The position numbers and the translations under genes were made by a program. A stretch of DNA of 12,735 nucleotides from Candidatus Sabulitectum sp. (GTDB lineage: Bacteria > Fermentibacterota > Fermentibacteria > Fermentibacterales > Fermentibacteraceae): the NCBI GenBank assembly GCA_023145935.1, contig JAGLDB010000041.1, positions 1 through 12,735 of the forward strand, in the 5' to 3' direction. The notes beneath the pieces are model-generated. The model was not told where the DNA came from, ran no database searches, and worked only from the letters and a program-made list of their open reading frames with translations. Position 1 is the first letter of the stretch. Every line of letters begins with the position of its first letter. Below, one piece after another: positions 1-7,182 of the stretch.

Positions 1-1011
1 GACCTGGAGAATGTTGCTAGTATTCCCAAGAGCTACGATTACATTGCCGGTTTGAAGAACCGCATTAATTCTGCAACCAATGTGGTTGTTATCGGCGGAG
101 GATTCATCGGTGCCGAAGTGGCCGAGCAGATTGCGAAGATACCAGGAAAATTCGTAACAATCGTTGAAATGGCCGAGCACTGTCTGGGCCAGGCATTTTC
201 TCCTGATTTCGCTGTACTTGCCGATGAGAATCTGGCCAAAGTAGGCGTAAATGTTCTCACAGGCAGCACCGTTGAGGAACTCCTTGGGGATAACGGAAAA
301 GTACATTCGGTAAAACTGCAAAGCGGAAAGGTGATAAAGGCCGACATGGTTATTTCCGCAATCGGTTACAGGCCCAACACCGACCTTGCAAAAGCAGCGG
401 GATTACAGCTTACCAGCAACGACACTATAAGAGTAGACAGATTCATGCGCACCAGTACTGAAAATATCTATGCTGTTGGTGACTGTTCTCAGACTATTGG
501 TTTCATAACCGGCAGAACAGATCACATCATGCTGGCGTCCACTGCAACTGCAGAGGCAAGAGTTCTGGGATACAATCTTTGCAAAATTGGCATTCTAAGA
601 ACATTTTCGGGCACTCTTTCAGTATTCTCCACAGTACTGAACGGGTACGCATTTGCTTCAGCTGGAGCAATCGAACAATCTGCTGAAAAAGCAGATGTTG
701 ACTATGTCACCGGCAGCTTCTCAGATATGGACATGCATCCGGGCACTCTTCCGGGAGCCAAAGAAATCCGCATCAAGATCATTGTTTCCCCTCTGAATGG
801 CGAGATCATCGGAGGAGAGATCTATGGTGGAAGATCCATAGGAGAAATGATAAACATCATTGCTCTGGCAATCCAAAAGTACATCACCGTTTACGAAATG
901 GTTTCCTTCCAGGTGGGAACCCATCCTCTTCTTACAACAGCACCAACCAAGTACTCGCTTATCAAAGCCTGTGAGGACGCAATTTCCAAGATAAACAACA
1001 GACAAAAATAG
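1..1011 (+). CDS. FAD/NAD(P)H-dependent pyridine nucleotide-disulfide oxidoreductase, C-terminal part (5' end off window)
   Basis: The reading frame is open from base 1, so the gene starts left of the window; 336 residues are visible. Visible residues about 28-42 are the NAD(P)H-binding Rossmann turn (VVVIGGGFIGAE), followed by an acidic residue at the end of the second strand (IVEM). AIGYRPNT and YAVGDC (near visible residue 160) are the conserved segments of the FAD-binding domain in this family. The last ~120 residues form the dimerisation domain, with THPLLTTAPT near the end. This is the architecture of NADH oxidases, CoA-disulfide reductases and related cytosolic flavoenzymes. The N-terminal FAD Rossmann motif and the active-site cysteine that separates those activities are outside the window, so the exact substrate cannot be named. 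The gene faces the DUF481 gene, with 51 bp and a strong hairpin between them. Confidence 0.9.
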   Translation, partial: DLENVASIPKSYDYIAGLKNRINSATNVVVIGGGFIGAEVAEQIAKIPGKFVTIVEMAEHCLGQAFSPDFAVLADENLAKVGVNVLTGSTVEELLGDNGKVHSVKLQSGKVIKADMVISAIGYRPNTDLAKAAGLQLTSNDTIRVDRFMRTSTENIYAVGDCSQTIGFITGRTDHIMLASTATAEARVLGYNLCKIGILRTFSGTLSVFSTVLNGYAFASAGAIEQSAEKADVDYVTGSFSDMDMHPGTLPGAKEIRIKIIVSPLNGEIIGGEIYGGRSIGEMINIIALAIQKYITVYEMVSFQVGTHPLLTTAPTKYSLIKACEDAISKINNRQK

Positions 1012-1026
1012 TTACTGCCTTATCAA

Positions 1027-1050
1027 AGGGGGAGCCTGGCGGCTCCCCCT
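1027..1050. terminator. Bidirectional hairpin between convergent genes
   Basis: A perfect 10-bp stem (1027-1036 pairs with 1041-1050, AGGGGGAGCC/GGCTCCCCCT) closes a TGGC loop. It lies 15 bp after the oxidoreductase stop and 12 bp after the facing gene's stop. Neither side has a long T-run. The minus-strand side reads TTTGATA, so intrinsic termination is plausible for that strand but not certain for the other. Its placement between two convergent stops is the main argument for a terminator. Confidence 0.7.
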
Positions 1051-1062
1051 CTGAATATCAGC

Positions 1063-1782
1063 TTAAATAGCTAATCGAAGCTGCAATCTAAGTGCAGTAT
1101 CTGTCTTTTCATTTCCTTCCACAGGTGGCTGATTGTAGTGGATGATGTCGTAACCCAGAACAAAAGAGAGACTTCCAGTAATAGAAGAACTGGCCTCAAG
1201 TGAGCTCTCAATAAAATAATTCTCTGAATCCTGGAAATCACCGTCAAACCTGACTGATTCCGTCAATTTCCACGAATCTGAGATATCCCAGTTGAGGTTA
1301 AGCCCACTGTACCAGATGGATGTTTCAAGTGTAGAATCCGCTGTGTTCTCTCTGGTAAGAAAACCGGCACCGGCATCCATAGCGATACGGAAAGCATCTC
1401 TGTTGATAAATGATCGACCCAGACCAGCCGAGCCACCATACTCCCGGCTTATTCCAGCAAACTCGTCCTGTGTCCAGTACCCACGGGCAGTTGTGAAATT
1501 GTTATCCGTAATGTCGTAATGAAGGGTACCTGCTGTAAGATATTTCTCTCTGTAAGTCTCATCGTCCTGGCTTCCATAAGAAGCAGTTGCTTCCAGCCCG
1601 GCAACAAATACCGGTCCTGCAATCTCTCTTGAGAACTCCAGACCTGCATCAATCTGCTTTGACTCGATGTTTCCCGATGTGAACAAGCTGCCGAGACTGA
1701 CAGTGCCAGTCCATGGAGAACTGCTATCCTCCTGAGCTATTGCCAGTGCGGTAAAAAGCAGAACGATCATAAAAAATCTCAT
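1063..1782 (-). CDS. DUF481-family outer-membrane beta-barrel protein
   Basis: A 239-aa exported protein. The start at 1782 is preferred over an upstream in-frame start at 1836 because it has an AAAGGA ribosome site just upstream and begins directly with a signal peptide (MRFFMIVLLFTALAIAQ). The mature part opens with WTGTVSLGSLFTSGN (about residues 24-38), the hallmark of the DUF481/YdiY 'salt-induced outer membrane protein' family. Alternating polar and hydrophobic strands with aromatic girdle residues follow to the end (LRLQLRLAI), as in an outer-membrane barrel. The biological role of this family is not well defined. The gene is 82 bp downstream of the C25 peptidase on the same strand, so the two may be co-transcribed. 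The gap holds overlapping hairpins that could modulate expression. Confidence 0.8.
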   Translation of the reverse strand: MRFFMIVLLFTALAIAQEDSSSPWTGTVSLGSLFTSGNIESKQIDAGLEFSREIAGPVFVAGLEATASYGSQDDETYREKYLTAGTLHYDITDNNFTTARGYWTQDEFAGISREYGGSAGLGRSFINRDAFRIAMDAGAGFLTRENTADSTLETSIWYSGLNLNWDISDSWKLTESVRFDGDFQDSENYFIESSLEASSSITGSLSFVLGYDIIHYNQPPVEGNEKTDTALRLQLRLAI

Positions 1783-1805
1783 AGTTTTCCTTTCATAGCT
1801 TCTTC

Positions 1806-1839
1806 CACAGGGGAAATCCCCTTGTGATGCAATCACAAG
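1806..1839 (-). promoter_or_regulatory. Two overlapping, mutually exclusive hairpins before the DUF481 gene
   Basis: On the minus strand a perfect inverted repeat (1821-1828 with 1832-1839, CTTGTGAT/ATCACAAG on the plus strand, 3-nt centre) overlaps a second stem. In the second stem 1806-1813 pairs with 1818-1826, with a GGGG/CCCC core, an AAAT loop and one bulged base. The two share bases 1821-1826, so both cannot form fully at once in an RNA. They lie in the gap between the peptidase stop and the DUF481 ribosome site. No T-run follows, so a simple terminator is unlikely. A leader switch, an operator or a processing site are all possible. Confidence 0.4.
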
Positions 1840-1864
1840 ATTCTCATGCCTTCATTATGAACAC

Positions 1865-3916
1865 TCAGTTAATTACAACCACTTTACTCACAGCAGTGGC
1901 TGATCCAGCCTCCAGTCTAACAAAATAAATTCCCGGTTGAACCCTGCAAGAACTGTTTTCAGTATTCCAGACAACTGTACACGCCCCTGTAAGGTTCTGG
2001 CTCCAGACAACCCTTCCGGAAATATCAAGAATTGAAACTGTTCCTTCGGGACTTGCAAAAGCCGTGACAAAAGACACAGATGCTCCAGCAGTTACAGGAT
2101 TCGGATATGGGTTGGATAATGCAATTGTACCGGGTAAAACAAACACCTCTGCAGGTTCATCTATCCCGGAGGATCCGTCCAGCGGTATCAGTGTTGGATC
2201 ATGAAAACCGTGCCAGTCGAGAATACAGTACAGTTCTCTATCGTAGCCGCCGGTCCACAGTGGTACTCTTCTGTCTTTTGATGTGGCAAAAGCCTCACCG
2301 ATAAGAGAATTACCGTTCTCGTAAACCTCTTCTGTCAAATAGACGCACATCCATTCACTTACACCCATTTCTGGAAGATTACCCTCCCAGCCATAACTGG
2401 TATTAAACATTACTGAAGCAGCTCCACCTCCTGCATTGTGCAAAAGAGCTTCTGCACAGCACTCTCCAGCGTGGAAAGCCCCTGGCATACAGGCAATGCT
2501 GTGATGAATACCGGCTTTATCCCCATTTGTAAGGCCCTGGGCAATAGAATTAGTCATCATGGATGAAGGCGAGCCCTGCCAGTAAATACCTCCCGTACTT
2601 CCGTGGCCTGCATAGTGAACCCAGTTTGTTCCACTGTTGATAATGTCTATGGGAGTGGTAAATCCATCAAGGAACTTTGCTGTCTCGTATGCCTTGTTCA
2701 CAGTCCAGGAGGAGGGAAGGTTTATGGCAATTGAATCACAGACCTTTGCACCGGTATACCCCGAGAACAAACCTGCTCCGCAGAGCATTGCAGTTGTCTG
2801 CCAGTCTCCGGAAGGAGGAGCGTTTTCGTACATCATGGTTCTTTCAACAAAAAGAGCAGCTTCGTCTGCAGTATTGAACAGCGCTCTTCCAACGGATACA
2901 TCCGAATAGAGGTCAAGCTCATCATTGGTTTGGCCGTAAATGTGATCCCCGTTTGCATCCCATGTTCCATCCAGGTCACTGAAGTAAAGATCAACAGGCA
3001 CATTATCTGTATAACCCTCACAGGATAAATTTATCATCCGCACGGGAATAACATCTTGATCTCCTGCAAGAAGCACATGCTGAATTCCATCGGAAGTGTA
3101 TCTGGCAATAATGTAATTCCTGAGTTTTTCTGCATCATCGTACCCGGGCGTACCCAGAAGAATATCAGAAATATCAACCAGTTCAGTACTGATTCCCTGG
3201 GAATTCTTAAATGACACAAAAGTGGAAAATGAATCAGAATAATCGCTGGCAGTGATCACCAGGTAATCAACTGTGTCGAAACCAGCCGGTAAGCATACTG
3301 GACTGTAACAAGAAATATCCTGAGGATTGTTAATCCATCCCCTGAGCTGTTCCCCTGCACTTTCTATCTGATCCGAAAAAGCGGTACGGGTGGATCCATC
3401 GCTCCAGGTTAGTGTTATCTCGGCCGATACAGTGAATTCAAGTTGTCTGGAAACCGGGTTATACCTGTATGGGTAATAAAAGAAACTAACAATGGAATAC
3501 CCGGATTTGCTGCCGATCCTCAGATTCTGAACTCTATCAGCTGGCCAGAATTCATTGACTCCATAGATTGAATGATCCTCGTTAATGACCTGAGGAGAAG
3601 AGGCAACAGCGCTGAATGGTCTTGGAACAGCAACTGGCTGGATAATACCGGATACTGCAAGAGTTCTTTCGCCTGAAGTCGTTACTGAAAGAGAAACATT
3701 CTGGGCACCGGCAGGTACAACAAGAGAAACAACCCTCACAGGAAGAATGGGTTCTCCAGGCGATCCCGCCGACTCACAGTTTGACAACTGAATTCTGGAA
3801 TACCCCAAGTGATTGAATTCAGTCATCACATCATCCTGAAAATCAACGATATATGTGAGCTGTCCTGCAAAAGAAGAAAGACAGCCCAACAGTAGCGCAG
3901 CAATAGTTCTTTTCAT
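1865..3916 (-). CDS. C25 (gingipain-family) cysteine peptidase with T9SS-like C-terminal sorting domain
   Basis: A 683-aa secreted protein. Residues 1-18 are a signal peptide (MKRTIAALLLGCLSSFAG). Residues ~20-200 are a propeptide-like beta-rich region. The peptidase domain runs ~215-580: DYLVITASDY, then VLLAGDQDVIPV (281-292), then YSDVSVGRAL. The catalytic His lies in HYAGHGS (H438) and the catalytic Cys in HHSIACMPGAF (C476), followed by the family's CCAEALLHNAGGGAA stretch. HDPTLIP (~573) matches the 'GDPtl' end of the domain. The last ~85 residues (SNPYPNPVTAGAS... to the end) are a type A sorting domain as used by the type IX secretion system. The expected role is a secreted or surface-attached protease; its specificity is unknown. 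A GGAG ribosome site precedes the ATG at 3916. It lies 48 bp after the 146-aa membrane protein gene on the same strand. Confidence 0.92.
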   Translation of the reverse strand: MKRTIAALLLGCLSSFAGQLTYIVDFQDDVMTEFNHLGYSRIQLSNCESAGSPGEPILPVRVVSLVVPAGAQNVSLSVTTSGERTLAVSGIIQPVAVPRPFSAVASSPQVINEDHSIYGVNEFWPADRVQNLRIGSKSGYSIVSFFYYPYRYNPVSRQLEFTVSAEITLTWSDGSTRTAFSDQIESAGEQLRGWINNPQDISCYSPVCLPAGFDTVDYLVITASDYSDSFSTFVSFKNSQGISTELVDISDILLGTPGYDDAEKLRNYIIARYTSDGIQHVLLAGDQDVIPVRMINLSCEGYTDNVPVDLYFSDLDGTWDANGDHIYGQTNDELDLYSDVSVGRALFNTADEAALFVERTMMYENAPPSGDWQTTAMLCGAGLFSGYTGAKVCDSIAINLPSSWTVNKAYETAKFLDGFTTPIDIINSGTNWVHYAGHGSTGGIYWQGSPSSMMTNSIAQGLTNGDKAGIHHSIACMPGAFHAGECCAEALLHNAGGGAASVMFNTSYGWEGNLPEMGVSEWMCVYLTEEVYENGNSLIGEAFATSKDRRVPLWTGGYDRELYCILDWHGFHDPTLIPLDGSSGIDEPAEVFVLPGTIALSNPYPNPVTAGASVSFVTAFASPEGTVSILDISGRVVWSQNLTGACTVVWNTENSSCRVQPGIYFVRLEAGSATAVSKVVVIN

Positions 3917-3964
3917 GGAACTCCATTCATATTCAGCATGCCGGGTGGGGTTAAGCTAACTAAT

Positions 3965-4405
3965 TCACTCAGAAGGTCTTGAGTCCGAGAGAAATTCTGT
4001 TAAAACACCGCCCTCATTACGGGCAAACAATTCTTTTACCGAGTCACTCTGAAGGGTTACAAGTGTAAAAACGCCTAGAACGGTTCCAAGCGGCAGAAAT
4101 ATACAGAGAACACCAGCCCCGAACAGACAAACCTGATATCTTGTTTGAGTTTCAAGGTTTTTTCCTGCAAGAAAGACAAGCACAGCCATGCCCCAGCCCA
4201 CTAGAATTATCAGGCCAATTACTACAGAAAGTGCCGCGCCAACGATTCCCAGAACAGGCACATTCTCTGTAACTCCCCCTACTGTCATGGTTATGCCCAT
4301 AGCCAGATGTACAAGCGGTATGCAGAAGATCAAAGCAATGATTCCTGCCAGAATGTAATGAAAGATTGAAAGTATATGAAGTGTATCCTTGTCCGCTGTA
4401 CTCAT
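3965..4405 (-). CDS. Conserved membrane protein of unknown function, paralogue A
   Basis: A 146-aa protein. The start at 4405 is chosen over an in-frame start at 4459 because GGAGAG sits just upstream and because it then matches the other copy (5858-6298) from the first residue and in exact length. About three to four membrane segments are visible: residues ~10-40 (HILSIFHYILAGIIALIF...), a long hydrophobic stretch ~51-82, and ~92-118. Conserved features are IFHY near the N terminus, FLAGKNL after the second membrane block, and PLGTVLGVFTLVTLQ at the end, followed by a soluble tail. I recognise the PLGTxLGVFTL signature as recurrent in small uncharacterised bacterial membrane proteins, but know no function. 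It probably heads the transcription unit with the C25 peptidase. Confidence 0.8.
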   Translation of the reverse strand: MSTADKDTLHILSIFHYILAGIIALIFCIPLVHLAMGITMTVGGVTENVPVLGIVGAALSVVIGLIILVGWGMAVLVFLAGKNLETQTRYQVCLFGAGVLCIFLPLGTVLGVFTLVTLQSDSVKELFARNEGGVLTEFLSDSRPSE

Positions 4406-4490
4406 GAACTCTCCTGCCTGGTTTCTTACTATTATCCCGTCAAGGAAAAACTGTCGCATTCTGCTCGCTCTTTCAAGCCCCAGTGGCGTT

Positions 4491-4531
4491 ACTGGTTTAA
4501 TTACATAACGGTACTATGCGCATAAACCAGT
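4491..4531. repeat. Inverted repeat ACTGGTTTA/TAAACCAGT
   Basis: Perfect 9-bp arms at 4491-4499 and 4523-4531 are separated by 23 bases. The ACTGG part of the left arm can also pair with CCAGT at 4480-4484, giving a competing shorter hairpin. It lies 86-126 bp upstream of the start of paralogue A, within its possible leader or operator region. The function is unknown. Confidence 0.45.
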
Positions 4532-4670
4532 GCCTTGCTGAAAAGCAGCAGATCCAGCAACCAAGTGCGTCCCGGGCGCCAGCACGGAACTCAAAATAGC
4601 AACGCATTATACCGACACAAATTCCATGACAAGGTACTACGGTTTCCCTGTCTAAACTAACAGTTTCCAT

Positions 4671-4692
4671 TCCGGTTTACAATTCAACCGGA
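4671..4692. repeat. Inverted repeat TCCGGTT/AACCGGA upstream of the sensor promoter
   Basis: Perfect 7-bp arms (4671-4677 and 4686-4692) flank an 8-bp centre. CCGGTTT recurs in direct orientation at 4712-4718, exactly 40 bp from the first copy (4672-4678), and CGGTTT is also found at 4640. The cluster ends about 30 bp upstream of the -35 box at 4747, a position that suits an activator or repressor site. Confidence 0.35.
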
Positions 4693-4746
4693 TATCTTCC
4701 AATTCGATCTACCGGTTTCTGAAATTCATACTCTTCTCAGGTGTGA

Positions 4747-4775
4747 TTGATAAAGATAAAAGAATCCAGTATTAT
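4747..4775 (+). promoter_or_regulatory. Sigma70-type promoter for the membrane sensor gene
   Basis: TTGATA (4747-4752) and TATTAT (4770-4775) each match the consensus at five of six bases and are separated by 17 bp. Transcription would begin near 4782, giving a leader of about 40 nt before the start codon at 4824. Confidence 0.55.
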
Positions 4776-4823
4776 CTGTCTGGGTGGTTCGATATCTTGT
4801 TTTAAGAGAAAGCGGGTTCTGTC

Positions 4824-5861
4824 TTGTCACTTCTGATCCTGGCCGGTGAAGCATTTCTGGTCTATATGTTTGTGCTGTGGACTCATTCCCTGCGCAAACG
4901 CTTCGGTCTCACCTACTTCTATGCTCTACTCGGCAGTATTACTGTAATAATGTCCTGGGTAACCGATGCTGGAGCAGCTACTGAAGTGTTTGGTGTAACC
5001 TTTATGGTGGGTTCTACGGTATTCTACACTTCCCTTCTGCTTGGTATTTTTGTGGTCTATGTTTTTGACGGTCCTAATGCAGCCAGAACTGCCATTTTCA
5101 CCGTTGCTGGAGTATCTATAATGGTTCCTCTGGTAGCTGCATTACTGCATTTTCAAAACGGGTTTGCCGGATCAGAGCAACTGTTAAGTGTCCCTGTTCC
5201 AAGTCTGCGAATTAACACAGCATCCGTTATTGCCACAATCCTTGATCTTGTTTTTCTGGCAGTAGTGTGGGAATTCCTCGGTAAGCCGCATTTTCGAGTA
5301 AAACTCTGGACAAGAGCCTTTGTTACACTGCTTGGTGTAATGTGGCTGGATGTTCTACTGTTCAGCACAGGCGCTTTTCTTGGAACTCCATGGTATCTCA
5401 GTATTATGCAGGGAACCATGATAAGCAGATTAGTAATATCAATATTTGCGTTCCCTCTGCTCTACCTTTACATCTCATGGCAGAACAAACAGTCAGAAAT
5501 AGCGATCACCAATCGCCCTGTTCTGTCAATTCTCCGGGAAGTAGCAGATGTGAGGAAACAACTCAGTTCCGCTCAAGAAGAAATAGATTACAGGAAGAGA
5601 AATGAGCAGGAAAAGGAAGCTCTTATTGCTGAACTGAGAATTACCCTGAACAAGGTCAAGAAGCTGGAAAACCTTCTTCCCGTGTGTGCAAGTTGCAGGC
5701 GTATCCGCATTAAATCCGAAAAGGGAGAAAAGGAGGACAGCTGGATATCAATGGAAAAGTACATACTCCAGGAAACTTCTACAGAACTGAGCCATGGGAT
5801 CTGTCCTGAATGCGCTAAAGTTATCTATCCCGATCTATCACAGGAATCAGAGAAAAACTAA
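4824..5861 (+). CDS. Seven-TM (VUT-like) membrane sensor protein with coiled coil and C-terminal double-CxxC domain
   Basis: A 345-aa protein with a TTG start at 4824. An in-frame TAA at 4803 rules out a much longer form, and the ribosome site is weak. Seven hydrophobic helices are visible at about residues 2-19, 29-46, 60-81, 90-108, 132-152, 165-186 and 199-219. Segment 3 with its following loop (GSTVFYTS...VYVFDGPNAAR) resembles the VUT-type membrane modules found in some signalling proteins; this is moderate evidence. Residues ~233-284 are a charged coiled coil. The C terminus has LLPVCASCRRIR (C288, C291), then HGICPEC (H324, C327, C330). That short module commonly ends PAS-domain sensors and response regulators and may bind metal. 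No kinase, GGDEF, EAL or DNA-binding domain is present, so how it passes on a signal is unknown. Its stop overlaps the stop of the facing paralogue B gene. Confidence 0.75.
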   Translation: MSLLILAGEAFLVYMFVLWTHSLRKRFGLTYFYALLGSITVIMSWVTDAGAATEVFGVTFMVGSTVFYTSLLLGIFVVYVFDGPNAARTAIFTVAGVSIMVPLVAALLHFQNGFAGSEQLLSVPVPSLRINTASVIATILDLVFLAVVWEFLGKPHFRVKLWTRAFVTLLGVMWLDVLLFSTGAFLGTPWYLSIMQGTMISRLVISIFAFPLLYLYISWQNKQSEIAITNRPVLSILREVADVRKQLSSAQEEIDYRKRNEQEKEALIAELRITLNKVKKLENLLPVCASCRRIRIKSEKGEKEDSWISMEKYILQETSTELSHGICPECAKVIYPDLSQESEKN

Positions 5862-6298
5862 CTCTCCTGTACAGGTTCCACCGGCAGTTCTTCAGTACCT
5901 TGAGCAGCGTTACTGTTAAACATGGCTTTTACAGATTCATCCTGGAGAGTGACCAGTGTAAAAACTCCAAGAATCGTACCGAGTGGCATAAATATGCAAA
6001 GCACACCTGCACCGATCATGCAGAATTGATACTTCGTCTGTCTGTCAAGATTCTTGCCTGCAAGAAAAACAAAATACGCCAGCCCCCACCCCAGCAGAAT
6101 TATGAAGCTTGCAATAAGGGTGAAAAAGACTCCCGCTACCCCAATAACAGGCTCTTCACTCGCAATTGCTCCTGCTGTCAACGAAAGACCAATAGTCAGA
6201 TGAATCAGAGGTATACATGCAACCAGAGCAATAAGCCCCGCAATTACATAATGAAAAATGGCAAGCATATGGAGAGTATCTTTTTCTGACGCACTCAT
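5858..6298 (-). CDS. Conserved membrane protein of unknown function, paralogue B
   Basis: A 146-aa protein, the same length as the product of 3965-4405. About 78 of 146 positions are identical in an ungapped hand alignment (~53%). It shares KDTLH, IFHY, FLAGKNL, GAGVLCIF and the PLGTxLGVFTLVTLQ signature, with the same membrane pattern. The acidic, proline-containing tails diverge. An AGGGAGA ribosome site precedes the ATG at 6298. Its stop (TAG, 5858-5860) interlocks with the stop of the sensor gene (TAA, 5859-5861), so the two genes are convergent with a 4-bp overlap. It is divergent from the nitroreductase gene across 113 bp. Function unknown. Confidence 0.82.
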   Translation of the reverse strand: MSASEKDTLHMLAIFHYVIAGLIALVACIPLIHLTIGLSLTAGAIASEEPVIGVAGVFFTLIASFIILLGWGLAYFVFLAGKNLDRQTKYQFCMIGAGVLCIFMPLGTILGVFTLVTLQDESVKAMFNSNAAQGTEELPVEPVQES

Positions 6299-6411
6299 GG
6301 TTCTCCCTTCGGTGTATGCATAATACTAATTCTTTTGCGTTTTCTTTCCAAATTCGCATCATTTGTTTCATCTGTGAATTCAGCCCATATTGCTCATACG
6401 AAGGAGACATC

Positions 6412-7182
6412 ATGAAAGAATGGTTGAAGAACAGAGAATTGATGAAGTCCCATTTTGATTCTAAGAGTTTCGCTGATGAAGAGTCGGATCAAAATATGGG
6501 AGTGAAGCCACCAGCAGTTGAGATCGAAACTCCGGATAATGCAAAAGTCATTCCTCTTCCTGAGCCAGGTCTAGTACCGGCAAAATCAGACATATCCAGG
6601 TGCATTCTGGAGAGAAGAAGCAGAAGGAAATACACTGATGAGGTAATCTCTATTGAGGAACTATCCTACATGCTGTGGGCTACTCAAGGGGTCAAGAAAG
6701 CAATCCCAGCATACGGAAACACAGGAACAGTTACCATTCGCACTGTCCCTTCTGCCGGCGCAAGACACCCCTTTGCGACCTACCTTGCTGTTAATAATGT
6801 CACCGGGATCGAACAGGGGATCTACCGATACTCCAGCCTGAATCACAATCTAGTATTCCTTTTCAATGTGACTGAAGTTCAGGATAAACTCACGAAAGCT
6901 GCTGTTGGTCAAAGCTTCGTGGGCAGTGCTCCTGTAGTGTTCTTCTGGGCCTGCAAACCCTACCTGGGTGAGTGGAGGTACAAAGGTGAATCACACAAAG
7001 CAATGCTTCTTGACGCAGGTCATGTGTGTCAGAATTTGTATCTTGCAGCAGAGAGCATGAACCTGGGTACTGTGGCAATTGCGGCTTACTCGCAGGAAAG
7101 GGTTGATGACCTGTTGAAACTGGACGGGAAGGATGAGTTTGTAGTGTATCTTGCCCCGGTAGGAAGAATAGAGAATAGCTGA
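6412..7182 (+). CDS. SagB-type nitroreductase family protein
   Basis: A 256-aa FMN-dependent oxidoreductase candidate. The ATG at 6412 has a near-perfect AAGGAG site upstream and is preferred over an in-frame ATG at 6316 with no such site. Residues 68-75 (RRSRRKYT) are the N-terminal FMN-phosphate motif of the nitroreductase fold. TVPSAGARHP (111-120) is the 'PSaGarhp' signature of the SagB/ThcOx-like branch. DAGHVCQNLYLAAESMNLGT (201-220) and YLAPVGR (246-252) are the typical C-terminal helix and strand. In peptide-toxin clusters SagB oxidises azolines, but no cyclodehydratase, precursor peptide or transporter for such a product is nearby. A general NAD(P)H:acceptor reductase role is therefore more likely. 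The first ~55 residues are a family-typical extension. The gene ends in TGA. Confidence 0.88.
   Translation: MKEWLKNRELMKSHFDSKSFADEESDQNMGVKPPAVEIETPDNAKVIPLPEPGLVPAKSDISRCILERRSRRKYTDEVISIEELSYMLWATQGVKKAIPAYGNTGTVTIRTVPSAGARHPFATYLAVNNVTGIEQGIYRYSSLNHNLVFLFNVTEVQDKLTKAAVGQSFVGSAPVVFFWACKPYLGEWRYKGESHKAMLLDAGHVCQNLYLAAESMNLGTVAIAAYSQERVDDLLKLDGKDEFVVYLAPVGRIENS

Larger units (their letters stand above)
4406..4823. other. Non-coding divergent intergenic region (418 bp)
   Basis: No convincing reading frame is present on either strand. The region separates the minus-strand membrane protein from the plus-strand sensor gene, so it should carry two outward promoters. Only the plus-strand one is clear (4747-4775). 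The region contains a 9-bp inverted repeat (4491-4531), a 7-bp inverted repeat (4671-4692) and three CGGTTT words, at 4640, 4673 and 4713. I could not find a good promoter for the minus-strand gene. Confidence 0.6.

Noticed and set aside
721..1005. 94-codon open frame antisense to the oxidoreductase
   Set aside because: It lies fully inside a gene with strong family motifs on the other strand and shows no domain or ribosome site.
1823..1837. TGTGA...TCACA as a CRP/FNR-type binding site
   Set aside because: The half-sites are separated by 5 bases instead of the usual 6, and the repeat is better described as one arm pair of two overlapping hairpins.
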